A stretch of DNA of 64,000 nt from Acetobacter sp. UBA5411 (GCF_002409645.1 NZ_DHNR01000031.1:38980-102979); one strand, 5' to 3'; shown: positions 34,792-42,812, counted from the first letter of the stretch. Translations and numbers: made by a program. The notes: generated from the sequence alone by a model not told the origin.

Positions 34792-36978
34792 ATGCTGAAG
34801 AAACAGTCATCCCCCCATCTCGTTTCCCGGACCGGGCGGGTGGTGCTGAAACGCGGCGCGATCTGCCCGAAATGGCGGAGTTTACGCGTTGTACTCCTGC
34901 TGACGGCCTTAGTGTTGCCCAGCCCTCTGACGACGACTCTCCATGCGGCGGATACGGGAGCGACACCAGTGCCGGAGGCGGGCAGAATCTTCGCGCCTCT
35001 GGCCTATCCCGATGCGCCCAACGGCTACCGTTCCGGCAGCGGCCGGAGAGGCCCGCAGGCATGGCAGAACAGAGCTGACTACGACATCAAGGTGACGATC
35101 GACCCGACCAACCGGACCCTGTCCGGCAGCGAGATCATTACCTACACGAATAACAGTCCTGACCCGCTGGACGTGCTGTGGGTGCAACTCGATCAGAACA
35201 TCTACCGGGAAGGCTCGCGAGCGGATTTCGCCAATCCCGAGCGGCATGAGCATCATACCGACGGCATCGCCATCGAGAGTGTGTCCATCGAGGATGAGGG
35301 GCGCAGTACGCCACTGGTGCCGGCCATCTTCGATACGCGCATGCAGCTTGAATTGGCTGACCCGATGCAGAAGGGGGAAAAGCGGAAGATCCGCATTGTC
35401 TGGCATTATACCGTGCCGGGAGAGTGGGGCGGACGTACCGCCGTTTCCTCCAGCAAGAACGGCGATATCTATGAGATAGCGCAGTTCTACCCCCGTATGG
35501 CGGTGTATGATGACATCCGGGGATGGGACGCCGCGCCCTATCTCGGTCAGGAATTTTATCTGGAATACGGGGATTTCGACTATAGTGTCACCGTGCCGTC
35601 GCGTTTTGTCGTCGCGGGTTCAGGCGCGCTGGTGAATCCTTTCGAAGTTCTGACACAGGAACAGCGCGACCGTCTGGCGCAGGCGGCGAAAAGCGAACAG
35701 CGGGTCATGATCCGTACGCAGGCGGAGGTTGAGGCTCCCCCACTTCCGCAGCCCCAACCCCAGACTGAAGCATCATCCTCGAAGAAGGGCGGTGAGCCGG
35801 ACAAAAAAGTAGAGGCCCCGGAACCCGCGACCAGAACATGGCATTTCCGGATGGCCAATACGCGCGACGTGGCGTTCATGGCTTCCCCCGCGTTCCTGTG
35901 GGATGCTGCCAAATTGGATCTGCCGCCTCTCTCGACAGGGAACGAAAAGGACAAACAGCCTGTACCCCGTCTGGCCATGTCCTTCTATCCAGTTGAAGGC
36001 ATCGGCGCGCATGGATGGGACCGGTCCACGGCCTATGTGAAACATGCGATCGAGTATTTCTCGTCGCAATGGTCCCCTTATCCTTGGCCAAATGCCATCA
36101 ATGCGGCAGGGCATGGCGCGAGCATGGAATATCCCGGCATCGCCTTTGAGGACGCGAAAAAGCGGGACCCCGACCTGTTCGCCATGACGACCCATGAACT
36201 CGGTCACCAATGGTTTCCCATGATGGTCGGGTCGAATGAACGGCGTCACGCTTTCATGGATGAGGGGTTCGATACCTTTATCAACACGCTGGCATCCACC
36301 CACTTCAACGGCGGCGAGTTCGCCCCGAAACGGGATGCGGAATATGCGGCGCAAAGCGGTAAACCCGCTATCGACATCGTCACACTGCTCAAGGACAGGG
36401 ATGCGCCCGTTCTCATGGCGCCTTCGGACACGGTTTCAGAGACATACCGGCATGATCTGACCTATTTCAAATCGGCTTACGGACTGACGTTGCTGAGGGA
36501 GCAGATCCTTGGACCGGATCGCTTTGATCGGGCTTTGCGCGCCTACATAAAGGAGTGGTCTTTTCATCATCCCACGCCGTCAGATTTCTTCCGTTTCATG
36601 AACAGCGAGACGGGAGAGGATCTCTCCTGGTTCTGGCGTGGCTGGTATTTCAATAACTGGGCGGCGGATTATGCGGTCGGGCCAGTGTCGTACGCCGGAA
36701 ATGATCCGAAAAACGGTGCTGTCATTCCGGTCATCAACAAGGGACGTCTGCCGTTGCCGGTGGTTCTGCAGGTGACATGGATGGACGGCAGCTCCGCCCG
36801 TATCCGCATTCCCACGGAGGCGTGGATGCTGCGCAGTCAACTGAATGTGCAGGTTGCTGGTACCCAGCTTGTCCGTACCGCCATCCTTGATCCTGACAAG
36901 GCTATTCCGGACATTGACCGCAGCAACAACAGTTTCGGGGAGATCCCGACGGCATTTCCGGCAGCTACCGGTCATTGA
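34792..36978 (+). CDS. M1-family zinc metallopeptidase
   Basis: A 728-residue peptidase. A basic N-terminus precedes a signal or anchor segment (about 30-52, VVLLLTALVLPSPLTTTLHA), so it acts outside the cytoplasm. The zinc site is HELGH (His468, Glu469, His472) with the third ligand Glu491 in FMDEGFD, 18 residues after His472, exactly M1 spacing. A Pro/Gln/Lys-rich insert at about 315-350 may be a linker. M1 enzymes trim N-terminal residues from peptides. It diverges from the nucleoside genes over a 108-base gap. Confidence 0.9.
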   Translation: MLKKQSSPHLVSRTGRVVLKRGAICPKWRSLRVVLLLTALVLPSPLTTTLHAADTGATPVPEAGRIFAPLAYPDAPNGYRSGSGRRGPQAWQNRADYDIKVTIDPTNRTLSGSEIITYTNNSPDPLDVLWVQLDQNIYREGSRADFANPERHEHHTDGIAIESVSIEDEGRSTPLVPAIFDTRMQLELADPMQKGEKRKIRIVWHYTVPGEWGGRTAVSSSKNGDIYEIAQFYPRMAVYDDIRGWDAAPYLGQEFYLEYGDFDYSVTVPSRFVVAGSGALVNPFEVLTQEQRDRLAQAAKSEQRVMIRTQAEVEAPPLPQPQPQTEASSSKKGGEPDKKVEAPEPATRTWHFRMANTRDVAFMASPAFLWDAAKLDLPPLSTGNEKDKQPVPRLAMSFYPVEGIGAHGWDRSTAYVKHAIEYFSSQWSPYPWPNAINAAGHGASMEYPGIAFEDAKKRDPDLFAMTTHELGHQWFPMMVGSNERRHAFMDEGFDTFINTLASTHFNGGEFAPKRDAEYAAQSGKPAIDIVTLLKDRDAPVLMAPSDTVSETYRHDLTYFKSAYGLTLLREQILGPDRFDRALRAYIKEWSFHHPTPSDFFRFMNSETGEDLSWFWRGWYFNNWAADYAVGPVSYAGNDPKNGAVIPVINKGRLPLPVVLQVTWMDGSSARIRIPTEAWMLRSQLNVQVAGTQLVRTAILDPDKAIPDIDRSNNSFGEIPTAFPAATGH

Positions 36979-37285
36979 TGATGCTTCCGGTCGGGTACTG
37001 AGTGCCCATCCTGTGCTTCGGGGCGTTGTCCGGAAACGCAGCATGGGCATGGACTGGACGTGTTACAAAAGAGCACATGCTGCCCGGACAAGGTCGTTAT
37101 TCAGTCACAAAACTGTGGCCGCTTGTGCTTACATTCTGTTGTCATCCGTATGATATGGCCTGTGGCACAGCCTCGGGCTGATCCCCATATGGGTCTTATG
37201 GCCTTCCTCGGATGGCCCCATGTCGTCTTTTGATGCCGTGCCTAGTCACGCTGAAAGATCTGATCGAAATTCCTGGAGAAGCGCC
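36979..37285. other. 307-base stretch without a gene
   Basis: Nothing convincing on either strand. An open frame at 36845-37153 (plus) overlaps the M1 gene in another frame and is a shadow. The far end carries the GGAGAA ribosome-binding site (37274-37279) of the next gene; no clear promoter was found. Confidence 0.5.
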
Positions 37286-37852
37286 GTGATCATCAACCGT
37301 TTCAAGTTGCTGCAGAAGGCTGCTGTTGTTGCCGTATCCGTCTCGGTTCTCTCACCGGCCTTCGCTCATCCGGGCGGCGGCGGTGGAGGTTTTGGTGGCG
37401 GCGGTGGCGGATTCCATGGAGGTGGTGGTGGCTGGCGTGGCGGCTGGGGAGGCTGGGGCGGCGGTTGGGGTGGACCCGGCTGGGGATGGGGCTGGGGTGG
37501 ATATCCCGCCTATTACGGCTGGGGCGGCTACCCCTACTGGGGTGGTTACGGTGGCTGGGGTTGGGGCTGGGGCTGGGGCGCGCCGTTCGCTTTCGGCACC
37601 CTGCTAGGAATGTCCGTTGGCGCAGCTACAGCAGAGTCCGGATATTACGGTGACTATTACCAGCAGTCCGGAGGGTATGCGCAGCCTCCCGGTGATTATT
37701 CCCAAGGTTACGCCCAGCCTTACGGAAACGTCTATTACGGGGGATATCAGCAGGCTCCCGCTCCGGCCGCCACGCAGGTGCCCAGCAATGTCGTGACCTG
37801 CTCTCCCGGACTGTATTTCAATAGGCTGACCGAAAGCTGTGATCGGCGGTAA
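37286..37852 (+). CDS. exported Gly/Trp/Tyr-rich protein
   Basis: A 188-residue exported low-complexity protein. GTG 37286 has a strong GGAGAA site, so the longer frame from ATG 37220 is unlikely. The signal peptide ends near PAFA (about residue 27); a Gly-rich run follows, then repeats of GGWGG, GWGWG and GGYP/YYGWGG. A C-terminal region holds VVTCSPGLYFNRLTESCDRR with two cysteines, perhaps a disulfide-closed tip. Such proteins are often cell-surface or outer-membrane-associated; function unknown. A strong terminator follows. Confidence 0.8.
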   Translation: MIINRFKLLQKAAVVAVSVSVLSPAFAHPGGGGGGFGGGGGGFHGGGGGWRGGWGGWGGGWGGPGWGWGWGGYPAYYGWGGYPYWGGYGGWGWGWGWGAPFAFGTLLGMSVGAATAESGYYGDYYQQSGGYAQPPGDYSQGYAQPYGNVYYGGYQQAPAPAATQVPSNVVTCSPGLYFNRLTESCDRR

Positions 37853-37879
37853 AGGCCTGTTCTCCTGAACGCTGAAGAC

Positions 37880-37920
37880 AGAAACCCCCGCCGGACAGGA
37901 TTTGGCGGGGGTTTCTGTAT
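37880..37920. terminator. intrinsic terminator between convergent genes
   Basis: AGAAACCCCCGCC (37880-37892) pairs with GGCGGGGGTTTCT (37904-37916) around an 11-base loop. It lies between the Gly-rich gene (plus) and yggT (minus). Confidence 0.85.
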
Positions 37921-37942
37921 CATGCAAACGGGATGGAGATGA

Positions 37943-38239
37943 TTATCCCATCAGGCTGCTCATCATCTGGCGCGCCATGAAGGGCTCCACGAGATATTGC
38001 AGCACCAGCAGAACGACCAGCGGCGAGAGATCGACATTCCCGAAGCTTGGAAGAATGTTCCGCAGAGGGGTCAGAACCGGCTCCACCACAGCGCTGAGAA
38101 ACCGCCCTATCTGCGCGACAATCCGGTTTCGCGGGTCCAGCACACCGAAAGAATACAGCATACTGAAAACACAGTAGATGATGATGACCGCTTCATAGAG
38201 CTTTACCACCGTCAGAAGCAGGCGCCACAGATCATACAC
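37943..38239 (-). CDS. YggT-family membrane protein
   Basis: A 98-residue inner-membrane protein with two hydrophobic segments (about 15-32 and 72-90) separated by FLSAVVEPVLTPLRNILPSFGNVDLSPLV, the YggT signature. YggT homologues associate with cell division and osmotic tolerance in several bacteria. It converges on the Gly-rich gene; tRNA-Ala(CGC) lies 157 bases beyond its start on the other strand. Confidence 0.9.
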   Translation of the reverse strand: MYDLWRLLLTVVKLYEAVIIIYCVFSMLYSFGVLDPRNRIVAQIGRFLSAVVEPVLTPLRNILPSFGNVDLSPLVVLLVLQYLVEPFMARQMMSSLMG

Positions 38240-38395
38240 GGAAAGCTGTATCCTCTTGCAAAAACGTCAGGCGCATTCTGCGCATGGCAGCGTAGACTAC
38301 AGGAGACCCGCAATGGAGCCAATACGGTTCGGTCTCCTCCCGAGGATATGGCTTGACAGTTCCCGGAGGCAGGCTATCTAGTTTCAGGCAAAGGC

Positions 38396-38471
38396 GGGGC
38401 TGTAGCTCAGATGGGAGAGCGCCTCGTTCGCAATGAGGAGGTCAGGGGTTCGATCCCCCTCAGCTCCACCA
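38396..38471 (+). tRNA. tRNA-Ala (anticodon CGC)
   Basis: A 76-base cloverleaf starts GGGGCTGTAGCTCAG, with anticodon loop TTCGCAA (CGC, reading codon GCG) between CCTCG and TGAGG, a GGTTCGATC T-loop and an encoded CCA end. All stems pair by eye. It lies directly upstream of the eroded island, so it is a possible integration target, though no duplicated 3' end was found. Confidence 0.95.
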
Positions 38472-38803
38472 ACCGCCTTTTTTAGAAAATCTAAGAGTTA
38501 AGCGAGGTCAGTTTTTTTGCTACCCCTCTTATTTTTCTCTTAAAAACCACGCTGGATGCTGCCTGAAACGGAAATCTATGACTTCCGACCGCGTGTCTGA
38601 CGTATGAGCGTCCTTTGGCGGGATATCTCCTGAGTGCAATTATCATCCATCTGTTATAGGCGTGGGCAATGGTGTCTTCACGATATAAGCGATCCTGCAT
38701 TGTGACACGGCCAGCAAGCGACATTCAGAGATCAGCAGGAAAGCACGAAACCCGGATTACATCCCTCTTCATCGATAGTTTGCGAGATGTAGCGAGATGT
38801 AGA
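38472..38803. other. 332-base stretch without a convincing gene
   Basis: A minus-strand open frame of 77 residues (38491-38724) shows no family features and no ribosome-binding site, and is left uncalled. A short direct repeat (AGATGTAGCGAGATGTAG) sits at 38785-38802, just before the XRE start. This is the left part of the island downstream of tRNA-Ala; its base composition is close to that of the flanks. Confidence 0.5.
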
Positions 38804-39046
38804 ATGAACGCCTCACAATGTAAGATGGCCCGCGCTGGCTTGGCGCTTGGAGTTCGCGAGTTGGAGTTGGCTGCGCGCGCAGATGTCTCCACCAATACCA
38901 TCACCCGCTTTGAGCGAGGCGAGGCGCTTTATCTTTGGACCGTCGATGCCATTCGCACAGCCTTAGAGCCTGCTGGCGTTGAGTTCATCGCTGAGAACGG
39001 TGGAGGCGCAGGGGTAAGGCTCAGAAAAGAAGCTGGGAATATGTGA
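38804..39046 (+). CDS. XRE-family helix-turn-helix regulator
   Basis: An 80-residue DNA-binding protein. ATG 38804 starts MNASQCKMARAGLALGV and gives one compact HTH domain (LELAARADVSTNTITRFERG, about 21-40), followed by a short conserved tail ending with AGVEFIAENGGGAGVRL. A longer frame from 38669 adds 45 unlikely residues. It may control the adjoining exported protein, whose start it nearly touches (ATGTGAAATGC). Decayed copies of its C-terminal end recur at 40047-40130 and 41620-41700. Confidence 0.8.
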   Translation: MNASQCKMARAGLALGVRELELAARADVSTNTITRFERGEALYLWTVDAIRTALEPAGVEFIAENGGGAGVRLRKEAGNM

Positions 39047-39047
39047 A

Positions 39048-40028
39048 ATGCGAAGACTATTTTCTCTTCTTTCGATAGTCGCCTTTACCTATTGCGGTAA
39101 CGCATCTGCTCAGAGTTATAAACCTGATTTTTCATGTAATGACATGCCGCCCAAGAATGGTGTTGCTGTGATGCTTTGCCAGAATAGCGAGGCAGCAAAG
39201 CACGAGCTTGAATTTGATCAGGCGTATTACGCTCTTCGGCACATTGTTGGAAAAGACGGCTGGAAGGCTCTGAGGCAGGAGGTCATTCTCGATGAAAATG
39301 CAATGAATCAGCAATGTGGGCTACCTATACCAGGGGATGACAACCAGACGATCCCACAAAATGGTACCTCATGTTATGAAATAGGCATTGATCGACTTAC
39401 CGTTAAATACAAAAGCCGGTTGTCCGGAAACTCGCTGGAAGAAACAAATCGTGCGATAGATCAACATATTGCCTTACAGCAAAAGCTTATTGATCTTGGC
39501 TATCTGCCTTCGGGCTCGGTGGCAGACGGCGTGTATGGCGACGCCACTCGTGATGCTATTGAAACGTGGCAACGCGTGAACCACAGACCGTCAACAGATG
39601 GTTTTCTCTCGGATGCAGATGCAGGTGTTCTTATGGGAGCATCTCAGGCGAGCACGAACGCACAGGCCTCTGCTCAGCAGCCCCCTCCTGACGCCGACAG
39701 CGGCGTTCCTTCTCAGACACCATCGGATCCGTGCGGAGGAAATATAATTCCTGTTCCACCCCTATCTTACTACAATGGAAATCTGGACCCGTACGGGGCC
39801 AAAGGGAAATGCTTTGCGGTCAGCACGTCGCAACCTGATGGAAATATTCAGTGGTTATCGGCTAATGCGCTTTTAATTCTTGGATACCCGATTCTGATAG
39901 CGTCATCTCAGCATATAGAACTAAACCGCGTTGTTGTTGGCATCGCAGTTGATCCAGTTCAGTACGACAGCGCTTCGGGGGCAATTAATACCCCGCTGAC
40001 ACTGCGTTTCTTAAGATATACAGACTAG
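39048..40028 (+). CDS. exported LprI-like/peptidoglycan-binding protein
   Basis: A 326-residue exported protein. The signal peptide ends near GNASA (about 21). The N-terminal part (25-130) resembles lysozyme-inhibitor LprI/DUF1311 domains (FSCNDMPPKNGVAVMLCQNSEAAKHELEF), and a PG_binding_1-like helical repeat follows (ALQQKLIDLGYLPSGSVADGVYGDATRDAIETWQ, about 143-176). An Ala/Gln/Ser linker leads to a C-terminal domain of unknown type. It overlaps or abuts the XRE gene. A cell-wall-targeted role, for example inhibition of lysozyme, is inferred. Confidence 0.75.
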   Translation: MRRLFSLLSIVAFTYCGNASAQSYKPDFSCNDMPPKNGVAVMLCQNSEAAKHELEFDQAYYALRHIVGKDGWKALRQEVILDENAMNQQCGLPIPGDDNQTIPQNGTSCYEIGIDRLTVKYKSRLSGNSLEETNRAIDQHIALQQKLIDLGYLPSGSVADGVYGDATRDAIETWQRVNHRPSTDGFLSDADAGVLMGASQASTNAQASAQQPPPDADSGVPSQTPSDPCGGNIIPVPPLSYYNGNLDPYGAKGKCFAVSTSQPDGNIQWLSANALLILGYPILIASSQHIELNRVVVGIAVDPVQYDSASGAINTPLTLRFLRYTD

Positions 40029-40046
40029 ACGTTCATTGAACGCATC

Positions 40047-40130
40047 ATGACCTCATTTCTTAAAGAAACCGGTCCCGAGTTCATTGTTGAGAATGGCGCT
40101 GTACCGATATCGGCCGCAGAACGATCGTAG
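40047..40130 (+). pseudogene. decayed copy of the XRE C-terminal tail (1)
   Basis: A 27-codon open frame encodes MTSFLKETGPEFIVENGAVP and a few more residues. The segment GPEFIVENG matches AGVEFIAENG at the end of the XRE protein at 38804-39046 in both protein and DNA. Only the tail survives; the HTH part is missing. Confidence 0.5.
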
Positions 40131-40367
40131 CCGTTCGGCTTGAACCGCAACAGGAGGCCGTCTAGGTTCAAAAGGACCGCCCTATGCCGCGACCGAGGCG
40201 GGGTTCGATGAATGCGATTTCGAAGGATGCTACACGAGCAAAGCGGTTATGGTGACTGATTTTTACGGGATAATGTGTCACCTTTCTCCCACATGGAAGA
40301 TATAAGCCCGAATAGTCAAATAAAAAAAACTCTTGATAAAATGGACTCCAGCTCGGAAGAATAAAGT

Positions 40368-40404
40368 AGAAAGGGGAGAAGAATTAAATTCTTCTCCCCT
40401 TTCT
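40368..40404. terminator. long symmetrical intrinsic terminator
   Basis: AGAAAGGGGAGAAGAATT (40368-40385) and AATTCTTCTCCCCTTTCT (40387-40404) are exact complements (18 bp) around a single A, so an inner ATTAAAT loop is expected. T-rich sequence follows on the plus strand; on the minus strand it lies just beyond the 46-residue gene's stop. Confidence 0.85.
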
Positions 40405-40407
40405 TTG

Positions 40408-40548
40408 TTATTCAGGAACTAGAATGGGCCACGCCTTGAGTCCATAGTTCTTAGCGTAAATAGTCATTCCTGTTTTTGGACACGTACGCTTAGGACTAAA
40501 AACGTATTTATAGCCCGGAGGCGGAGGAATATGTGTTTTTTTTGTCAT
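40408..40548 (-). CDS. 46-residue small protein
   Basis: Minus-strand ATG 40548 to TAA 40408 encodes MTKKTHIPPPPGYKYVFSPK, then RTCPKTGMTIYAKNYGLKAW and PILVPE. The frame is clean, the composition protein-like (basic, Pro-rich start, one Cys) and a strong terminator begins right after the stop, so it is likely real although shorter than standard gene-calling limits. No named family recognised; small basic proteins like this are common in mobile islands. Confidence 0.6.
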   Translation of the reverse strand: MTKKTHIPPPPGYKYVFSPKRTCPKTGMTIYAKNYGLKAWPILVPE

Positions 40549-40808
40549 TTTATTTTTTCTTTGAAATTCCAAGCTTGAAGCAAACTCAGAATTTTGGACT
40601 GACTTTTATAGTCAGAAAAAGATGACATGCTTTATCGATAAGAAGGCAAGCGCCGTTCTGCTATCGACAAATAGGCATGTATCTGTTATAAACGCCCTAG
40701 AGGTAGAGAAACCTCTGGGATAATGGGTTATCCTAATAAGGCGGCTTGCCACATGGGGTACTCCTTAATCACCAGAAGATTGCTCGCTTCTGATCGAAAG
40801 GCAATAAG

Positions 40809-41294
40809 TTAAAATTCGAGATTATGTCGTCCAAGGACATCATAAATCTCATCAGAGGAAGTTGACGCTTCCTCGGCTTCTGGGGCGACTTCGGTCGCCC
40901 CAGTTTCTTCCAAGTTCAAAACTGGCATGAACTTGGGAAGAATCCACGCGTCGTTCAAAAAAGTTATCAACTTTTCCTGCTTCAATCGACTCAATTGAGG
41001 AGAGAGGCTAGGACGTCCGATATCTTTATTAAACGACTGTTTTATCTTCTCGATAATTTCATTTGCATGCAACCCATGTCGCTCTTCTTGCAAAACGGTT
41101 CGTATCATGTCCTTGATGGTCACTTTAGATGACCGATTGGCAGAAGAACGCAAGTTGCCGCTATCTTCCTTTAAATCAGAAGCAAGAGCATCACGCGCTT
41201 TACGGATATCACACAGCTCCTGTTTCAGCTTTTTGAGCTGATCCTTGATATCTGCTTCTCGCTGATCGAGAAATGTACGTAGCGTCTGCGTCAT
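40809..41294 (-). CDS. coiled-coil/HARE-HTH-like protein
   Basis: A 161-residue protein starting MTQTLRTFLDQREADIKDQL (ATG 41294; the frame extends to 41372 with less plausible residues). Residues 6-40 are a charged coiled coil (KKLKQELCDIRKARDALASDL). Residues 55-120 look like a HARE-HTH winged-helix domain (TIKDMIRTVLQEERHGLHANEIIEKIKQSFN ... LSPQLSRLKQEKLITFLNDAWILP). A Glu-rich tail ends it. HARE-HTH domains occur with restriction-type enzymes and chromatin proteins; here it stands alone in the island, beside an integrase remnant. Confidence 0.65.
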   Translation of the reverse strand: MTQTLRTFLDQREADIKDQLKKLKQELCDIRKARDALASDLKEDSGNLRSSANRSSKVTIKDMIRTVLQEERHGLHANEIIEKIKQSFNKDIGRPSLSPQLSRLKQEKLITFLNDAWILPKFMPVLNLEETGATEVAPEAEEASTSSDEIYDVLGRHNLEF

Positions 41295-41374
41295 ATAAGC
41301 AGACTTAGCGCGTCTTTTATGTGCGCGCAACAGAAAAGACGCGCTAATTCTTATTTTGACTAACTGACTCATGT

Positions 41375-41599
41375 CTAGCGGAGAACTTGAGTCGCGACTG
41401 ACTCGTCCAACTCTCCCATCATTCCCCGCCGCTTTTCGAACAGATTTCCACGTCGATAAGCGGCTTCCACCTTATTGCTGATGGCGTGCGCTAGCGCCAT
41501 CTCAGCCACTTCGCTTGGATAGTCAGTCTCTTCGGCAACCCAGTCGCGAAACGTGGAGTGCAGGCCGTGGACGATCACGTCCCTCTTGCGGACAGACAT
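41375..41599 (-). pseudogene. C-terminal remnant of a tyrosine integrase
   Basis: The 74 residues VHGLHSTFRDWVAEETDYPSEVAEMALAH and so on match the end of phage integrases (HGxRSTFRDW...). The whole N-terminus is missing. In HGLHSTF the catalytic Arg is replaced by His, so even the fragment is inactive. It marks the island as a former integrated element. On the minus strand it immediately precedes the HARE-HTH-like frame. Confidence 0.8.
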
Positions 41600-41619
41600 T
41601 CCGAACGCCGTGGTAGGGA

Positions 41620-41700
41620 GCTATAGTTCCGCTGTGGTTTGCGGGTGTTGAGTTCATTGCAGAGAAAGGTGGTGAGGTGAAGGAAGAACACAATGCAATA
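41620..41700 (+). pseudogene. decayed copy of the XRE C-terminal tail (2)
   Basis: Plus-strand reading PLWFAGVEFIAEKGGEVKEE, from about 41629 on, matches the tail of the XRE protein (ALEPAGVEFIAENGG). The reading frame has no HTH domain and no start. Together with 40047-40130 it suggests that island rearrangement multiplied this segment. Confidence 0.5.
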
Positions 41701-41762
41701 AATTCTCTACCAATTATCTTTTTGTTTTGGCTTTTTTATAATTACATATGTGTCGAAGCTGG

Positions 41763-42188
41763 ATGATCAAGGTGAATAGACCAAATCGTGTTTTTGAATA
41801 TTTGTTTTTGGTGTCTTTGCAGACTGTATTTGGGGTCACAGCAACTGAGGCAGCAGATACAACAGTCTTCGTACCATCGACATCATGTTCGACTTATCTG
41901 GACTACGCAGCTAGGGATACAGCGTCTCCCACTACGCCAGAGGCGCGAAACAGGGTTATTTCGGCAATGAATATCATGAAGCCGTATATGACGGAGTTCG
42001 CCTCGCTTCATATGAAAAAGCTCATGGGGCAGATCACGCTGAGCTTCTTTATGCGGACGGAGCTTGAATGCCGTAGTCATCCCGACCAGCACTTGTCTGA
42101 AGTCATCCGAAAGGTTGGCAACAGCATAGTTGATACCGTCAATACAAGTTTAGCCCATTCAGGTTATAACGCACTCAGAAAATATTGA
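41763..42188 (+). CDS. small exported protein, island edge
   Basis: A 141-residue protein starting MIKVNRPNRVFEYLFLVSLQ (ATG 41763, or 41748). A signal peptide ends near TATEAA (about 31). The mature part has two Cys (SCSTYLDYAA, ECRSHPDQ), suggesting one disulfide, and a helical layout (RNRVISAMNIMKPYMTEF). It resembles Rap1a/Tai-type or HdeA-type small periplasmic proteins but I cannot assign it. It is the rightmost gene of the island. Confidence 0.65.
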   Translation: MIKVNRPNRVFEYLFLVSLQTVFGVTATEAADTTVFVPSTSCSTYLDYAARDTASPTTPEARNRVISAMNIMKPYMTEFASLHMKKLMGQITLSFFMRTELECRSHPDQHLSEVIRKVGNSIVDTVNTSLAHSGYNALRKY

Positions 42189-42404
42189 ACTTGTGATCCG
42201 CTACATTCAGAATGTGTCCCGAGCCCATTGAGTGCAGCGGCTTCGTAAAGAACAGTCACGCCATATTTAAGCGCCATAAATCCACGTGTCAGGAAGGGGC
42301 CCGCTCCTACGGATGTGACCGCAGGAAATGCCCGGCATCAACCTCCTGTGAAGGATAATCGGTTTCTCTGCGTTGTTTCAGGCACGCAAAGAGGATCGGG
42401 TGCA

Positions 42405-42812
42405 ATGCGGACGTTTTCAGGTCTTATCATGGGCCTTGTGGTGCTGGCGTCACCTGTCATGGCTCAGGATTACTCCAATGGTCCGGCGGCAAAGAGCGGT
42501 CAGTGGGACTACTCCACCGGCAGTCAGTCCGCATCGCCCGGCGACAGTTATGAAGGTTATCCTCCCCCGCCGACACAGGTCATCATTTCACCGGGAATGG
42601 GTGGGGGCTATGGCGGTTACACTGGTGGCACCGGCATGCCATCCCAGAATGGACAGACACCGCAATCAGCGGGACGCGGCAATGGCGTCAGCCCCGGCGG
42701 TGTCGGGTGGGGCAATACCGGCATGGGAAATGTGGGTGCGGGAAACATAGGCGCTGGAAATACTGGAGCGGGAAACGTCGGATACGGCAATACGGGTGGC
42801 ATGGGGCGATAA
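42405..42812 (+). CDS. exported Gly/Asn-repeat protein
   Basis: A 135-residue exported protein starting MRTFSGLIMGLVVLASPVMAQ (ATG 42405), with a signal peptide to MAQ (about 21). After a Pro/Ser region (PPPPTQVIISPGMGGG) the C-terminal 40 residues are repeats of GNxGxGN (GNTGMGN, GNVGAGN, GNIGAGN, GNTGAGN, GNVGYGN). Similar repeats occur in surface proteins, and the repeats could be sites of length variation by slippage. Longer frame from 42315 unlikely. Function unknown. Confidence 0.7.
   Translation: MRTFSGLIMGLVVLASPVMAQDYSNGPAAKSGQWDYSTGSQSASPGDSYEGYPPPPTQVIISPGMGGGYGGYTGGTGMPSQNGQTPQSAGRGNGVSPGGVGWGNTGMGNVGAGNIGAGNTGAGNVGYGNTGGMGR

Larger units (their letters stand above)
40029..40407. 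other. decayed stretch within the island
   Basis: No intact gene. It contains a 27-codon XRE-tail remnant (40047-40130) and a following stretch whose plus-strand reading looks like eroded coding sequence without a start. It ends at the strong terminator 40368-40404. Confidence 0.5.

Noticed and set aside
38669..38803. Longer form of the XRE regulator
   Set aside because: The added 45 residues have no family similarity; ATG 38804 gives a standard compact regulator.
40549..40808. 260-base gap between the 46-residue gene and the HARE-HTH-like gene, with a small hairpin AGAGGT/ACCTCT
   Set aside because: The hairpin is short and no gene or known RNA could be supported.
38396..42188. tRNA-Ala(CGC) as att site with a 3'-end duplicate at the island's right end
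   Set aside because: No copy of the tRNA 3' end was found between 38472 and 42300 by eye; a search outside the window would be needed.
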